Assembly: GCA_009792885.1 (NCBI GenBank)
Contig: WMCF01000009.1
Coordinates: 230,420 to 294,419, forward strand
DNA length: 64,000 nt
Origin: Eremophila alpestris peregrina
Taxonomy: Eukaryota; Chordata; Aves; Passeriformes; Alaudidae
Reading direction: 5' to 3'
Below, piece after piece: positions 63,201 through 64,000 of this stretch. Under the pieces are notes generated by a model. That model made no database searches. It was not told the origin of the DNA and saw only the letters and a list, made by a program, of their open reading frames with translations. Within the stretch, counting starts at the first letter, position 1, and each line of letters begins with the position of its first letter. Both the position numbers and the translations under genes were made by a program.

Positions 63201-64000
63201 TTTCAGAGGAGAAGGTCCAGGTTATAGCAGATCAGTCTGATGGGACACATTCCCCTCCCAAATTTATCAGAAATTGTCTATTCCTACCATTAACACATAA
63301 TAACATTTATACTACTAAGTGTTTGACTGTAATGAGTTTACTTTCTTTACCCACCTTCAGCACCCCTTTCATAAGAGAGAGATAGGGGTTTGTAGAGTAT
63401 TCAATATCTTTATTCAGAACTCTCAAATTATTCATGAAGCTAGTAATACACTTTAATTTCTTTGTATTGTTGCATTGTGGTTTTATAGATTGACTGTAAT
63501 TTTGCCTACACATGCCCTCAGGATCTCAGAGACTGAGCTTCATTATTTCAATGAATTTACACTAAATATATCTTGGTCACTTAAACTACCTTTCAGCAAA
63601 GAGATTATAGGAGGTCAACAGATAAATTTTTAAGTATAAATTTTTTAGGCATGGTGTTGTTTCCTTTGGATGATTTTCCTGGCTTTTGAATTGCTGAGGA
63701 GTGCACATGCTCCTTTACTTCTGGGAAAAAAAAAAAAAAAAAGAAAGTTAAGGAACAAGAATTCCTGGAATTTAATGGGAATTCTAGTGCAAATCTATGT
63801 GATGTACTTAGCAAACAATCCCAGCAGTAGTGGTGATTAGCGCCCTGGTCTGAAAAGCTGTTGATTTGAGGTCTCTTCCCCCTTGTTGAGTAGTTGCTGC
63901 AGGGCATGGCAAGCTCCTGGTGAGCTGTGACCTTTTTTGAAAGTACAATAGACTTCATGGGAAACTACTCCAGTGCTTCTGTCTCTGACCTTGTGCTTTT
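60247..64000. other. intergenic or intronic DNA, no gene seen
   Basis: Unique AT-rich sequence. A 17-A run lies at 63726-63742. The 117-residue - strand frame at 63605-63958 reads through that run as polyphenylalanine and is not taken as a gene. Nothing else is recognised. Confidence 0.55.

Noticed and set aside
63605..63958. 117-residue open frame on the - strand
   Set aside because: Contains a polyphenylalanine run read from the 17-A tract. No other coding sign.

Overview
The window is AT-rich vertebrate nuclear DNA, most likely from a bird and plausibly a passerine. Three things point there. CR1 LINE tails are present, one of them ending in the typical short tail repeat (ATTCTATGATT). There is a solo LTR that I recognise as the bird ERV-L type. 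There is also a well-preserved ERVK-like solo LTR with a perfect 6-bp target-site duplication. The species call rests on remembered consensus patterns and not on a search.

I recognise no protein-coding gene, rRNA, tRNA or CRISPR array. Open frames are short and scattered over both strands, and the longest ones fall in repeats or low-complexity sequence. The window reads as a gene desert or the inside of a very large intron. The best coding candidate is one 81-nt exon-like segment on the + strand at 51204-51284, with a strong acceptor, a strong donor and symmetric phase. I cannot assign it to a gene. Two weaker exon-like segments are listed as findings.

Layout: 1-10 kb is unique sequence with a 13-bp inverted repeat (1123-1203), a perfect 38-bp tandem duplication (2290-2365), an old palindromic repeat relic (about 4920-5035), a MIR-like SINE relic (about 5070-5245) and a second palindromic relic (about 7130-7260). 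At 10 kb lies an ancient CR1 fragment. Between 12 and 15 kb are two stretches that look like conserved noncoding elements. Between 17.3 and 18.0 kb is an unusual structural cluster: a 74-nt near-perfect hairpin, an 11-bp palindrome and a degenerate 19-20-bp tandem array. Between 23.8 and 25.0 kb a middle-aged CR1 runs into a 43-bp poly-A, followed by an ERV-L-type solo LTR on the - strand. A third copy of a palindromic relic is at 29.5 kb. At 38.5 kb is a (CCCTTT)n array with an undetermined base, next to a short telomere-like motif. At 40.05-40.49 kb is the young ERVK-like solo LTR. At 47.7 and 48.7 kb there are two copies of an unidentified 125-bp repeat. The exon candidate is at 51.2 kb. 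Conserved-element-like sequence is at 52.5 and 56.5-57.1 kb. A young CR1 tail at 59.9-60.15 kb has possible 11-bp flanking duplications and a double hairpin next to it.

No set of genes works together here. The interest lies in repeat history, unusual secondary structures, and candidate regulatory or exonic islands in otherwise featureless DNA.
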